Positions 26,043-35,296 of a stretch of 35,296 nucleotides of DNA are shown here, piece after piece. The position numbers were made by a program, and so were the translations under genes. Origin of the DNA: Eubacteriales Family XIII. Incertae Sedis bacterium (GTDB lineage: Bacteria; Bacillota; Clostridia; Peptostreptococcales; Anaerovoracaceae); assembly GCA_031277015.1 (NCBI GenBank), contig JAISLZ010000046.1, positions 1 through 35,296 of the forward strand. The letters run 5' to 3'. Position 1 is the first letter of the stretch; every line of letters begins with the position of its first letter. Under the pieces are notes generated by a model. That model saw only the letters and a program-made list of their open reading frames with translations, was not told where the DNA came from and searched no databases.

Positions 26043-26560
26043 GCGCCATGCGATGGTACATAGCCGCCCCGGTGTTTTTCGTGGCTTGCCTCTTGCAGAC
26101 AACTCTGGTCAGCGAGTTTGAGCTTTGGGGCCATTCACCCAATCTGTTGCTTTGCATGGTCTGCGTGTTCTCGTTCCTGTACACGGAGCCATATGGCCTC
26201 GTGATGGGTGTGGTATTCGGCGCGTTGCTCGATATCGCGACCTCATGGTACTTCGGGCCACAGGCCATATCGTTCGTCTTGGCCTTTGCGATAGCGAGGC
26301 CGTTCGGCAAGGTATTCAATCACGAATGGTTCCTACCCCAGATCATGATAGCGGCTATAGCTACGCCCGTCAATGTGTTCCTCATGTGGGTGATGGGTCG
26401 GATCGCCGGTAGCCCTGTGCACGTACGTTTCGCGTTTGAATCTTTGCCCGCCCTGCTTATCATGCATTGCGCTCTCGCTGTAGCGCTACATTTCATATTT
26501 GTCCGTTCCGTCATAAGGCACGGTATAGACAGAAAATATTATGGGGAGATAATGATGTGA
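26039..26560 (+). CDS. mreD: Rod shape-determining protein MreD
   Basis: Short polytopic membrane protein directly after mreC with ATGA overlap; FFVACLLQTTLVSEFELWGHSPNLLLCMVCVFSFLYTEPYGLVMGVVFGALLDIATSWYFG. Confidence 0.88.
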   Translation: MSAMRWYIAAPVFFVACLLQTTLVSEFELWGHSPNLLLCMVCVFSFLYTEPYGLVMGVVFGALLDIATSWYFGPQAISFVLAFAIARPFGKVFNHEWFLPQIMIAAIATPVNVFLMWVMGRIAGSPVHVRFAFESLPALLIMHCALAVALHFIFVRSVIRHGIDRKYYGEIMM

Positions 26561-29367
26561 GTTCGTGGTATGCCAGCAGGAATAATATACTGATCGTAGT
26601 CTTTGCTGCCCTCATCACGGTGATGGCAGTGAGGCTTTACGTCATCACCGGACCAGAAGGGAAGAAATGGGTCGCTGAGGCGGATTCGAACGCGGTCAGG
26701 ACCATAAGGACTGACGCCCCCAGGGGTGAGATATACGACCGCAACGGTATACTCATCGCGGGTAACCACTCGAGCTATGCCGTGGACTTTTCGAGGAACG
26801 AGATGTCGAACGAGGACGTGAACAATAGCGCTAAGCAGCTCGTGGACATACTGAACAAGCATGAAGAAAAAATCATAGACGAGTTCCCGATACGGGAAGC
26901 GGATGACGGTAGTCTGTCGTACATATATGACAGCAAGATCAAGGAGTGGCTGGATAGCAATGACATGCCCGCAGACTACACCGCTGAGCAAGCCTTTGGC
27001 GAACTCAGAAGCAGGAACAACATCCCGGAGGGGCTCAGCGCGGCCGACGCTCAGCAGAGGCTCATAGATATCGGCATCATTCCGCCAATATCCGTAAGCG
27101 ATTCAAAATACACATTTACACATGATATCGAAAAGAAAAATTTCCTTGAACTTCATAAAGTGAAAGATTCACCGGACGCCAGGAAAGCCTATGACTCCAT
27201 CAGGGAGCTATATAAGATCGATAAGCAGTTCCCGGGATTGACCGAAAAGGAGGCAAGGCAGCTCATCGTCGTAAGGAGCGCATTGACCTCTCTCGGCTAT
27301 TTGCAGTGGATGCCCGCCAAGATAGCGACGGACCTTCAAGAGGAGACCGTGGTTGAGCTTGAAGAAAAGAAACATAACATAGAGGGGATGGAGATCGTGA
27401 CAGAGTCCGTAAGGTATTATCCGGAAGGAAACACGGCAAGTCACGTAGTGGGATATCTTGGGAAAATATCCCAAGACAATCTGAAGAAATACGAAAAAAA
27501 AGGATATAAAGCATCCGACCTCGTCGGTCTGTCCGGCATAGAAGCCTCACAGGAGAGCATACTTAGGGGCGTGGACGGCATGAGGCGTTTGCAGGTCAAC
27601 AACGTGGGCGGTGCCATTCGCGAGCTCGACGAGGCTACGGAGGCGAGGAAGGGTAGCGATATAGCGCTTACTATAGACATGAGATTGCAGAAGATAGCCG
27701 ACGACGCCATCACGAAAGCGCTCAAAGGTATCAGAGCTGGCGGGATATTCACGAGCGAGTTTGGCAACTACACGTTCGAAGATAAATCCCCTAATGCCGA
27801 GGTGGGCGCGGCCGTGGCGATAGATGTCAAGACAGGTGAGCCGTTGGCGATATCTAGTATTCCGGACTTTGATCCGAATATCTTCTCCGAGGGCATATCG
27901 CAGAAGGACTGGGACGCCCTCCAACCGGCTAATCCGAGGGATCCGCTTGCGCCGCGGCCGCTTTACAATGTAGCCGCGCTCACGGCCGTCCAACCGGGCA
28001 GTACGTTCAAGCCTATGACAGGCATCGTCGCTCAGGAGTCGGGCCTCGATGCGTACAGAGAACTCTTCGACGCGCAGAAGGTGGTGATAGGCGATCACTC
28101 ATACAAATGTATGGGTAGCCACGGTTATGTCAACCTGTTCTCCGCGATGGAAGTATCGTGCAACTTCTATTTTTACGACGCGGCTACAGGCAGAGACTGG
28201 GCGAACAGCGGCAGAGATCTTGGCTACGCGAAGAATATCAGTATAGACAAGATATCCGACTACGCAAAGAAGTTCGGCCTCGGAGTGGAGACCGGCGCGG
28301 AGATAGGGGAGACGGTGGCTCCCGCTCCCAGCGCGGAGTCGAAGCTGGAGGGCACGAAGGCCATGCTCAGACAGCGTTTGACAGGTCAGGCCGAGGATCT
28401 ATTCGGCTCCAAAACAGCGAAGAATTACAACAAGCTTATCGAGGCAATAGATCAGATAGTGGGATGGACCGAGGAGAACCCCTCCGTGGCGGAGATAAGA
28501 GACAGGCTCATCGCTCTGGGCGTCAAAAAGGGCAAGGCTACGACGGCCGCCGAGGAGTGCAAATACACCTACTTCAACTACGCGCAGTGGACGACGGGTG
28601 ATGAATTTAACATCGCGATAGGGCAAGGGGAAAACGCTTTCACCACGATGCAGGTAGCCCGATACCTTGCCACCATCGGCGGCGGCGAGCTAAAGTCCAT
28701 GAGCCTCATCAAGGCAGTCGAGGGCGAAGGTGAGGCCATAAGGCCAGCGTCCGCCGATACGGGCGTCAAAAAACAATATGTGAAGAACGTCATCGACGGC
28801 ATGCGCCGTGTGGTATCGGATGGTTCGCTCGCGGACGGGATGTCCGGACTGAACGTCACCGTCGCGGGAAAGACCGGTACGGCGCAGCGCTCGGGATATA
28901 TCAATCCGCCAGACGAAGTCAAATATGTGAAGGAGCATCTATCGGGCATCAACCCGAATCTTTCGTGGAATGAGGTCAACAAGGAGATGAAAAGACTCTT
29001 GTCCGAATACCCGCGCCTGTATCAGAGCAGGAATACCGCGGTGCGCAAGGCCGTCATGAACCTGTCGGGGAACGGATTCAGCGAGGCGAGCATCGACGCG
29101 TTCAAGGATAAATATGCCGACTTCGCTTGGGTAATGGCAATGGCGCCTGCGGATGATCCGGAGATAGCCGTGGTCTGCCTCATCGTACAGGGCGGTCCTT
29201 CAGGCAATGCTTCGCCCGTAGTGCGGGAGATCATAGGGCAGTACTTCAAATTGAAGGATGAGGACAAGAAAAATAGTCTCAGTATCGACTTCGGTACCTT
29301 TTTTACCGAAGATAAGACTGACCGGATCATAAGCGGCCCTGCCGTGACGGTGGCTCAGCATGGGTAA
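26557..29367 (+). CDS. mrdA: Penicillin-binding protein 2 (class B transpeptidase)
   Basis: GTG start overlapping the mreD stop (GTGA); APRGEIYDRNGILIAGN, STFK (GSTFKPMTG), SCN, KTG (AGKTGTAQ). Confidence 0.93.
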   Translation: MSSWYASRNNILIVVFAALITVMAVRLYVITGPEGKKWVAEADSNAVRTIRTDAPRGEIYDRNGILIAGNHSSYAVDFSRNEMSNEDVNNSAKQLVDILNKHEEKIIDEFPIREADDGSLSYIYDSKIKEWLDSNDMPADYTAEQAFGELRSRNNIPEGLSAADAQQRLIDIGIIPPISVSDSKYTFTHDIEKKNFLELHKVKDSPDARKAYDSIRELYKIDKQFPGLTEKEARQLIVVRSALTSLGYLQWMPAKIATDLQEETVVELEEKKHNIEGMEIVTESVRYYPEGNTASHVVGYLGKISQDNLKKYEKKGYKASDLVGLSGIEASQESILRGVDGMRRLQVNNVGGAIRELDEATEARKGSDIALTIDMRLQKIADDAITKALKGIRAGGIFTSEFGNYTFEDKSPNAEVGAAVAIDVKTGEPLAISSIPDFDPNIFSEGISQKDWDALQPANPRDPLAPRPLYNVAALTAVQPGSTFKPMTGIVAQESGLDAYRELFDAQKVVIGDHSYKCMGSHGYVNLFSAMEVSCNFYFYDAATGRDWANSGRDLGYAKNISIDKISDYAKKFGLGVETGAEIGETVAPAPSAESKLEGTKAMLRQRLTGQAEDLFGSKTAKNYNKLIEAIDQIVGWTEENPSVAEIRDRLIALGVKKGKATTAAEECKYTYFNYAQWTTGDEFNIAIGQGENAFTTMQVARYLATIGGGELKSMSLIKAVEGEGEAIRPASADTGVKKQYVKNVIDGMRRVVSDGSLADGMSGLNVTVAGKTGTAQRSGYINPPDEVKYVKEHLSGINPNLSWNEVNKEMKRLLSEYPRLYQSRNTAVRKAVMNLSGNGFSEASIDAFKDKYADFAWVMAMAPADDPEIAVVCLIVQGGPSGNASPVVREIIGQYFKLKDEDKKNSLSIDFGTFFTEDKTDRIISGPAVTVAQHG

Positions 29368-30082
29368 GCTCTATCTCGCCGCCTCGGGCAAGGGTGGCGT
29401 CGGCAAGTCCATCTTCTCGTCCAATCTCAGCTCCACGTACGCTGACAGAGGCGTCAAGGTGGCTCTAGTTGATATGAATGTAGGGCTGCGCAACCTCGAC
29501 CTATACATGGGACTGGAAAACAAGGTCATCTTCGATGTGGCGGACGTACTCGCCGGTGTCGTGCCGCCGCGCAAAGCTTTAGTGCGGGACAGGAGGTTCC
29601 CATTCCTGTATCTGCTCGCCACTACGCAGAAAAAGGAAAAGTTCAGCGCCGGTCACGATGACATGAAGCGCCTGTACGAATATTTCAGGAAGAATTTCGA
29701 TGTGACGGTTATAGATGGCCCTGCGGGCGTTAATCGCGAGCTCAGCCTCGCCGCCACGGACGTCGACGCGGCCGTCATGATAACGACGCCCGAATACGTA
29801 TCCCTGCGCGACGCGGACCTCGTGGAACAGACTCTGAGGAAGCAGGGTGTGAAGAACAGGGTCTACGTCGTCAACAAGGTGAACAAGGACTTCCTCGGGA
29901 ACAGCAAACTTCCATCGGTGGAAGTCATCACAAGTACGATGAAGATACCGCTTCTTGGCGTCATACAGTATGACGACGACATCCATATCGCGGCCAACAG
30001 CGGCGTACCCGCTGTCGTTGGAAATGATTCATATATTACGAGAAATTTCAATAAAATTGCTGATAGGCTACTCGCCTATTGA
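29360..30082 (+). CDS. MinD/ParA-family ATPase (septum site-determining MinD-like)
   Basis: Deviant Walker A SGKGGVGKSIFSSNLS, VDMNVGLRNLDLYMGLENKVIFDVADVL, VIDGPAGVNRELSLAA; overlaps the mrdA end by 8 bp. Confidence 0.88.
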   Translation: MGKLYLAASGKGGVGKSIFSSNLSSTYADRGVKVALVDMNVGLRNLDLYMGLENKVIFDVADVLAGVVPPRKALVRDRRFPFLYLLATTQKKEKFSAGHDDMKRLYEYFRKNFDVTVIDGPAGVNRELSLAATDVDAAVMITTPEYVSLRDADLVEQTLRKQGVKNRVYVVNKVNKDFLGNSKLPSVEVITSTMKIPLLGVIQYDDDIHIAANSGVPAVVGNDSYITRNFNKIADRLLAY

Positions 30083-30097
30083 TAGGCGCGCGCTCCA

Positions 30098-31246
30098 TCA
30101 CCTATGTATAGGGATGCCCGGCGCTGTCTCGGAGTCTACGTGCTTATAAGTGCGCTCTCGGCTTCTCATGCCGCAGCCAGCGATGAGGCCTATCGCTATC
30201 ATATTCGCCATGACTGACGTACCTCCGGCCGATACGAACGGCAGGGTGATCCCCGTGATAGGCATGATGCCGATCGTCATCCCTATGTTTTCGAATATCT
30301 GAAATCCGAACATGCACATGAATCCTACACATAGCAAGCCGCTGAAATATTCCTTGGCGTCGGCCACCGCCCTCCATATGCGCGTGAGCAGAACGAAGAA
30401 TAGCCCTATGACGAGGAATCCACCCAGGAAACCGAGCTCCTCGCATATCACCGAGAAGATGAAGTCCGACTCCGCCACCGGAAGAAACTCCTTTATCGTG
30501 CCGTTGCCTAGTCCCTTGCCCCTTATACCCCCGCTACCTATGGCGAGCATGGACTGGTGTAGTTGAAATGTTTCCTTGATCGTGGTGTCCTCTGGGTGCA
30601 GGAAGGCCACGAAACGTTGCTTCTGATGGTCCTCCAGAAATCTATAGCCGATGGGAAAGAGCAGGACGACCACTCCCACGATACGAAGGAACAGGCTGCC
30701 TCTGATGCCCGCAGCGAAGACCATGCCGATGAAGATGACCGCAATAACTATACCCGCGCCCATGTCGATGAAAGCGACGAGCCCTATAACGGGCGCCGCG
30801 AACAGCAGGGCCCGGATGAATCCAATAAGCGAACCCAATTCTTCACGGTGCTTCTTCAGGTAGGCGGCTAGCGCGATCGTGAACGTTATTTTTACAAGCT
30901 CGGAAGGTTGCATCGTAGTAAAACCGAGATCTATCCACGCCCTGGAACCATACCTCTCAAGGCCCAGGAACGGAACGAACACCGATAGCTGTATGATCAA
31001 AGAGAGTAACCATATGATGCGGTAAAATTTAGAAAAATGTTCGATGTCGAAACGCGCGGCCAGTGCCAGCAGTGCGTACCCCATACCGAACGAGAGTGCC
31101 TGTACATAAATATCGCGCGGGTAGTCCACTTCATCACTCGTTACGCTACCGATTACGAGGATGCCTATGAGCCCGAGAATGGCGGGAAGGATGATCAATA
31201 GCAAGTCTACGCGCTTTAGCCTGTCAAAAAGATTAGTTTCCATCAA
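30098..31246 (-). CDS. rodA: RodA/FtsW/SpoVE family (SEDS) glycosyltransferase
   Basis: GSRAWIDLGFTTMQPSELVKITFTIALAAYL, HQSMLAIGSGGIRGKGLGNGTIKEFLPVAESDFIFSVICEELGFLGG, GITLPFVSAGGTSVMANMIAIGL. Confidence 0.94.
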   Translation of the reverse strand: MMETNLFDRLKRVDLLLIILPAILGLIGILVIGSVTSDEVDYPRDIYVQALSFGMGYALLALAARFDIEHFSKFYRIIWLLSLIIQLSVFVPFLGLERYGSRAWIDLGFTTMQPSELVKITFTIALAAYLKKHREELGSLIGFIRALLFAAPVIGLVAFIDMGAGIVIAVIFIGMVFAAGIRGSLFLRIVGVVVLLFPIGYRFLEDHQKQRFVAFLHPEDTTIKETFQLHQSMLAIGSGGIRGKGLGNGTIKEFLPVAESDFIFSVICEELGFLGGFLVIGLFFVLLTRIWRAVADAKEYFSGLLCVGFMCMFGFQIFENIGMTIGIMPITGITLPFVSAGGTSVMANMIAIGLIAGCGMRSRERTYKHVDSETAPGIPIHR

Positions 31247-31339
31247 ATAAAATACGCCCTGTACAATACCGTACTACGGGCGGGGGCGGCCTTCCACGCT
31301 TATTTTGGAGGAGTCATGCCATCTCGCCGCGCCACCGCC

Positions 31340-31369
31340 TTGACATTGACTTTCGATGAACATTATAAT
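31340..31369 (+). promoter_or_regulatory. Promoter upstream of rny
   Basis: TTGACA - 18 nt - TATAAT. Confidence 0.75.
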
Positions 31370-31500
31370 ATATACGGTATGATTGTAGCAACTCTTTGCG
31401 GCATATTGAGATATGGTAGCTCAATGCAAAGTTTTCAAATAGCAATAAACCCAGATCATAGTTACAGCCTGGGGGCACGGAAGGGAGATTATCACGAGGA

Positions 31501-33042
31501 ATGGAATCATATATAGTCATAATATTGGTCGTGGCGTGCGTCGCCATCGGCTTCTTCTTAGGTTTTGTTGTACACAAAGCGCGCGCGGACAAGACGGTAG
31601 GCAACGCCGAAACCACAGCTAAGAATCTCATCTCGGACGCCGAGAGAAAGGCTGAGGAAATACGTAAGGAGAGGCTGTCTGACGCAAAGGAGGAAGCTCG
31701 CAGGATCAAGAGGGAAACCGACGAGGAAATAAAGGAAAGACGCGAGGATGTCAAGAAGCAGGAGCGCAGGCTCCAGCAAAAGGAAGAAAACATCGATAGA
31801 AAGCTTGAGAATATCGACAAGAAGTTCGAGCAGGCCGACCGCAGGGAAAAGGCATTGGCGGGCAAGGAGAAGGAGCTCGACGAGGCCATTCAGCGTCAGA
31901 ACGTGGAGCTTGAGAATATCTCTGGCTATACGAAGGACGAGGCCAAGCAGATACTGCTAGCCAATGTGGAGAGGGAGATACGCTCCGAGACGGCTGTTCT
32001 CATACGCGAGATCGAAAGTGAAGCGCGTGAAAAGGGTGAGGCTAAGGCTAAGGAGATCATCACTGGAGCTATACAGCGGACCGCCGCCGACCATGTAGCC
32101 GAAACGACGGTTTCAGTCGTACCCCTGCCAAATGACGAGATGAAGGGCCGCATCATAGGGCGCGAAGGACGTAATATCCGCGCCATTGAGACCATGACGG
32201 GCATAGACCTCATCATAGACGACACGCCCGAGGCCGTCGTGCTCTCCGGATTTGATCCTGTCAAACGTGAGATCGCAAGGCTCAGCCTCGAGAAGCTCAT
32301 AGTTGATGGCCGCATCCATCCCGCACGCATCGAGGAGATGGTACAGAAGGCCGAAAAAGAGGTCGCGAGCGTCATCAAGGATGCCGGGGAACAGGCCACG
32401 TTTGAAGTCGGCGTCCACAATCTGCATCACGAGCTCATCCGTCTGCTCGGGCGTCTCAAATATCGTACGAGTTACGGCCAGAATGTTCTGAAACACTCCA
32501 TAGAGGTCGCCCACCTGGCGGGACTCATGGCGAGTGAGCTCAGTCTCGACCCGACCCTCGCCAAGCGCGCGGGCTTGCTCCACGACATAGGCAAGGCCGT
32601 CGGCCACGACGTCGAGGGTACTCATGTGGACATAGGGATGGATATGCTGAAGAAATACAAGGAGAGCCAGACGGTCATAGACGCCATGGCGTCGCATCAC
32701 GGAGACTATGAGGTCAAGAGCCTCGAAGCTGTACTCATCGCGGCGGCGGACGCCCTCTCGGCCGCGCGCCCTGGGGCGCGTAGCGATACTCTGGAGACGT
32801 ACATCAAGCGTCTGCAAAAGCTCGAGGAGATCGCGAACACGACGAAGGGCGTAGAGCATTCCTACGCTATACAGGCCGGGCGTGAGATACGCATAGTCGC
32901 CAAACCCGATGAGGTGAATGACAACGAAATAGTCCTGCTCGCGCGCGAGATCAGCAAGAAAATAGAAAGTGAGCTAGATTATCCGGGTCAGATCAAGGTC
33001 AACGTGCTCAGGGAAACGAGGGCGATAGACTACGCGAAGTAG
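31501..33042 (+). CDS. rny: Ribonuclease Y
   Basis: N-terminal TM, long coiled coil, KH domain [47 protein letters not shown] domain [23 protein letters not shown]. Confidence 0.97.
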   Translation: MESYIVIILVVACVAIGFFLGFVVHKARADKTVGNAETTAKNLISDAERKAEEIRKERLSDAKEEARRIKRETDEEIKERREDVKKQERRLQQKEENIDRKLENIDKKFEQADRREKALAGKEKELDEAIQRQNVELENISGYTKDEAKQILLANVEREIRSETAVLIREIESEAREKGEAKAKEIITGAIQRTAADHVAETTVSVVPLPNDEMKGRIIGREGRNIRAIETMTGIDLIIDDTPEAVVLSGFDPVKREIARLSLEKLIVDGRIHPARIEEMVQKAEKEVASVIKDAGEQATFEVGVHNLHHELIRLLGRLKYRTSYGQNVLKHSIEVAHLAGLMASELSLDPTLAKRAGLLHDIGKAVGHDVEGTHVDIGMDMLKKYKESQTVIDAMASHHGDYEVKSLEAVLIAAADALSAARPGARSDTLETYIKRLQKLEEIANTTKGVEHSYAIQAGREIRIVAKPDEVNDNEIVLLAREISKKIESELDYPGQIKVNVLRETRAIDYAK

Positions 33043-33079
33043 GCGCGATGCCTTTGTGCGCGGCGCGCTTTTACGAGCC

Positions 33080-34342
33080 ATGATCGTATATCTTGACAAT
33101 GCATCCACGACCAAACCGAGCGAGGCGGCGATAGACGCCTCGCTCGACGCGTCTGCCTCGCTCTACGGCAATCCATCGTCCACGCATACGATGGGCCAGG
33201 ACGCGGAGCGCGTCATCAAAGAGGCCCGCTGCGCCGTAGCGGAGTCGATCGGCGCGCGTCCTGAGCATCTGGTGTTCACCGGTAGCGGCACGGAGGCGGA
33301 CAACCTTGCCCTGCGCGCCGTATGCAGGGATCCGGGCCGTGCGTCCGGATCTGCGATATTCATTTCGTCCGTAGAGCATCCCGCCGTTAGGGAACCGGCT
33401 ACGTACATGTCCGAACTCGGCGTGAATCTCACAATTGTCTCTACGGACGGCTATGGTATGGTGGATTGCACGGAGCTAGAGGACTCGCTTGAAGCGGCCT
33501 TGGAGCGCGGAGATGTGAGGCGTGCCATCATATCCGTCATGCATGTGAACAATGAACTCGGTACCATACAGCCTGTCGCGGAAATAGCGCGAATCCGCTC
33601 GCGTATCTCCGAAAAGACGGGCACGGATATACTGTTTCATACCGACGCGGTCCAATCGTACCTCAAACTTCCCATGGATGTCCGCTCCGCGTCAGGAGCT
33701 GGAGGTTTTGCCGGCGTAGACCTGATCTCGTTCAGCGCGCATAAGGTGCACGGGCCAAAGGGAGTCGGCGCGCTCTACGCATCCTGCCCGGAGAAGCTCG
33801 TGCCTATCGTCAGAGGTGGCGGACAGGAGGGCGGCTTGCGCGCCGGCACGGAGAACGTGCCGGGTATCGCGGGTTTCGGCGCTGCCGCGGTAAGCTTTAA
33901 AGACATTAATGAAGGGCATGGCCAGGAAAGTGAAGGTAAGCGCGTGGCCCTGCTGCGCGATCGCCTGCTCAAGGGCATCGAAAACTCTATTCCGGATGTG
34001 CGCGTGAATAGCCCTGAGAAAGCGTCCCCGGAGGGGGAGGCGGGAGGTTGCTCGCCGTATATTCTGAACGTGAGTTTTATTGGTACGCGTGGCGAGGTCG
34101 TACTGCGCGATCTGGAGCAGCGAGGCGTGTTCGTATCCACAGGTTCGGCATGCTCGAACATAGGCATGGGCGTGAAGAAGATGAATACCGTTCTCGCCGC
34201 GACCGGCTTGACTCCGGAAGAAGCAGAGGGCGCGATAAGGTTCAGCCTTAGTGGCTACAATACGTATGACGAGATCGACTACGCGATCGAGCAGGTGACA
34301 GCCGCCGTGGCCAGGTTCAGGCGTATAGGGAGTCTGAGATGA
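33080..34342 (+). CDS. Cysteine desulfurase (NifS/IscS family)
   Basis: MIVYLDNASTTKPS, SSVEHPAV, HTDAVQSYLKLPMDV, SFSAHKVHGPKGVGALY, STGSACSNIG. Confidence 0.94.
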   Translation: MIVYLDNASTTKPSEAAIDASLDASASLYGNPSSTHTMGQDAERVIKEARCAVAESIGARPEHLVFTGSGTEADNLALRAVCRDPGRASGSAIFISSVEHPAVREPATYMSELGVNLTIVSTDGYGMVDCTELEDSLEAALERGDVRRAIISVMHVNNELGTIQPVAEIARIRSRISEKTGTDILFHTDAVQSYLKLPMDVRSASGAGGFAGVDLISFSAHKVHGPKGVGALYASCPEKLVPIVRGGGQEGGLRAGTENVPGIAGFGAAAVSFKDINEGHGQESEGKRVALLRDRLLKGIENSIPDVRVNSPEKASPEGEAGGCSPYILNVSFIGTRGEVVLRDLEQRGVFVSTGSACSNIGMGVKKMNTVLAATGLTPEEAEGAIRFSLSGYNTYDEIDYAIEQVTAAVARFRRIGSLR

Positions 34343-35296
34343 CAGATAGACAGGATACAGAACGAATCCTCATAGTCAGGTATGGGGAGATCGCGCTGAA
34401 AGGGATGAACAAACCCTACTTTGAACGAGTGCTGGAAGGCAGGGTAAGGAAGGCGCTGATCGGAGCCACCGGCGCGGAATCACTCAACACCATGCGCACG
34501 GGAGGCCTCATCGTAATAAGCGGGTTTGGAGATGCGGACGCCGGAGCCACCGGATTTTGTACCGTTCCTGATGCCGACCCTCTCATGCGTGAATGCGTCA
34601 GGCGCATTAGGCGCGTGTTCGGCGTGGCGTCGGTCAGTCCCGCAACGCGCATGACAAGCAGGGAGATCGGAGATATCTCGCTTTCCGCCATCTCTTACAT
34701 GCGAGGCGTGCTCGCTCGTGGAGGCAGTGGGGCTCGTGCGGATATCGAAAATCACGTGGACGCGTTTAGCCGTGGCGGTGAAATGGGGCCCCTGACCTTC
34801 AAGATATACGCGAAGCGTTCGGACAAGAACTATCCGGTGACATCCCCCGAGCTCGCCGCGAAGGTGGGCGAGGCCGTTCTCGATGTCCTGGGGCCGTGTG
34901 TAAAGGTCGATGTGAAGGATCCCGATGTCATTCTCACCGTTCACCTGCGCAGGAACGAGGTATTCATCTACGATGGGAAGATAGGCGGTTTCGGAGGCCT
35001 GCCACTCGGCACGAACGGCAAAGGCATGGTCCTGCTGTCGGGCGGCATAGACAGCCCTGTCGCCGCGTGGCTCATGGCCAAACGTGGGATGCGCATAGAG
35101 GCCGTCCATTACCATTCCTATCCCTATACGTCCGGACGCGCAAAGGAGAAGACGATAGAGCTCGCATCCATCCTCGCGGCATACTGCGGTGAATTTCGTA
35201 TGCATGTCGTCAACCTCCTGCCCGCACAGGAAGCCATAGCGGAGCATTGCCCTGCAGAGCTCATGACTATACTCGTGCGCAGGTTCATGATGAGGA
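34339..35296 (+). CDS. thiI: tRNA 4-thiouridine synthase ThiI (3' end beyond window)
   Basis: Own translation: MTDRQDTERILIVRYGEIALKGMNKPYFERVLEGRV... FKIYAKRSDKNYPVTSPELAAKVGEAVLD ... GTNGKGMVLLSGGIDSPVAAWLMAKRGMRIEAVHYHSYPYTSGRAKEKTIELA. Starts with ATGA overlap on the cysteine desulfurase stop; runs off the window. Confidence 0.94.
   Translation, partial: MTDRQDTERILIVRYGEIALKGMNKPYFERVLEGRVRKALIGATGAESLNTMRTGGLIVISGFGDADAGATGFCTVPDADPLMRECVRRIRRVFGVASVSPATRMTSREIGDISLSAISYMRGVLARGGSGARADIENHVDAFSRGGEMGPLTFKIYAKRSDKNYPVTSPELAAKVGEAVLDVLGPCVKVDVKDPDVILTVHLRRNEVFIYDGKIGGFGGLPLGTNGKGMVLLSGGIDSPVAAWLMAKRGMRIEAVHYHSYPYTSGRAKEKTIELASILAAYCGEFRMHVVNLLPAQEAIAEHCPAELMTILVRRFMMR

Noticed and set aside
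32113-32859. 248-aa minus-strand ORF inside rny
   Set aside because: Antisense to the conserved KH/HD region of RNase Y.
1-35296. CRISPR arrays, toxin-antitoxin pairs, phage or defence genes
   Set aside because: Looked for spaced repeats and for typical small paired ORFs; none found beyond the tRNA-end repeats.

Overview
This 35.3 kb window looks chromosomal, probably from a Firmicutes/Clostridia-type bacterium, and is mostly housekeeping. From left to right it contains: a tRNA cluster (Ser-GCT cut by the window edge, Trp-CCA, a Pro-TGG-like tRNA, Met-CAT) ending at a strong terminator; a minus-strand operon with a complete peptide/nickel-type ABC importer, a crotonase and an M28-like protein with altered metal ligands; a MATE transporter; a Maf pyrophosphatase fused to a YgjP/DUF45 metalloprotease-like domain; a ROK sugar kinase and a xylulokinase; a 50-aa membrane micro-ORF, tmk, holB and ricT; an acylating aldehyde dehydrogenase plus class III aminotransferase pair (candidate taurine/sulfoacetaldehyde module); lexA; infC-rpmI-rplT with an L20-leader-like switch; nrdR, cmk, radC; mreBCD, mrdA and a minD-like gene; rodA on the opposite strand; rny; a cysteine desulfurase; and thiI cut by the window edge. 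I see no CRISPR array, no intact mobile element and no obvious defence island. The observations most worth following up are the Maf-YgjP fusion, the M28-like protein with lost catalytic residues inside the importer operon, the G33 anomaly in the Pro-type tRNA, the duplicated and inverted tRNA-Ser 3' end, the aminotransferase/acylating dehydrogenase pair, the duplicated leader segment with probable AUA start at infC, and a minD-like gene without minC or minE. All family calls come from reading motifs in translated sequence; no database search was run.
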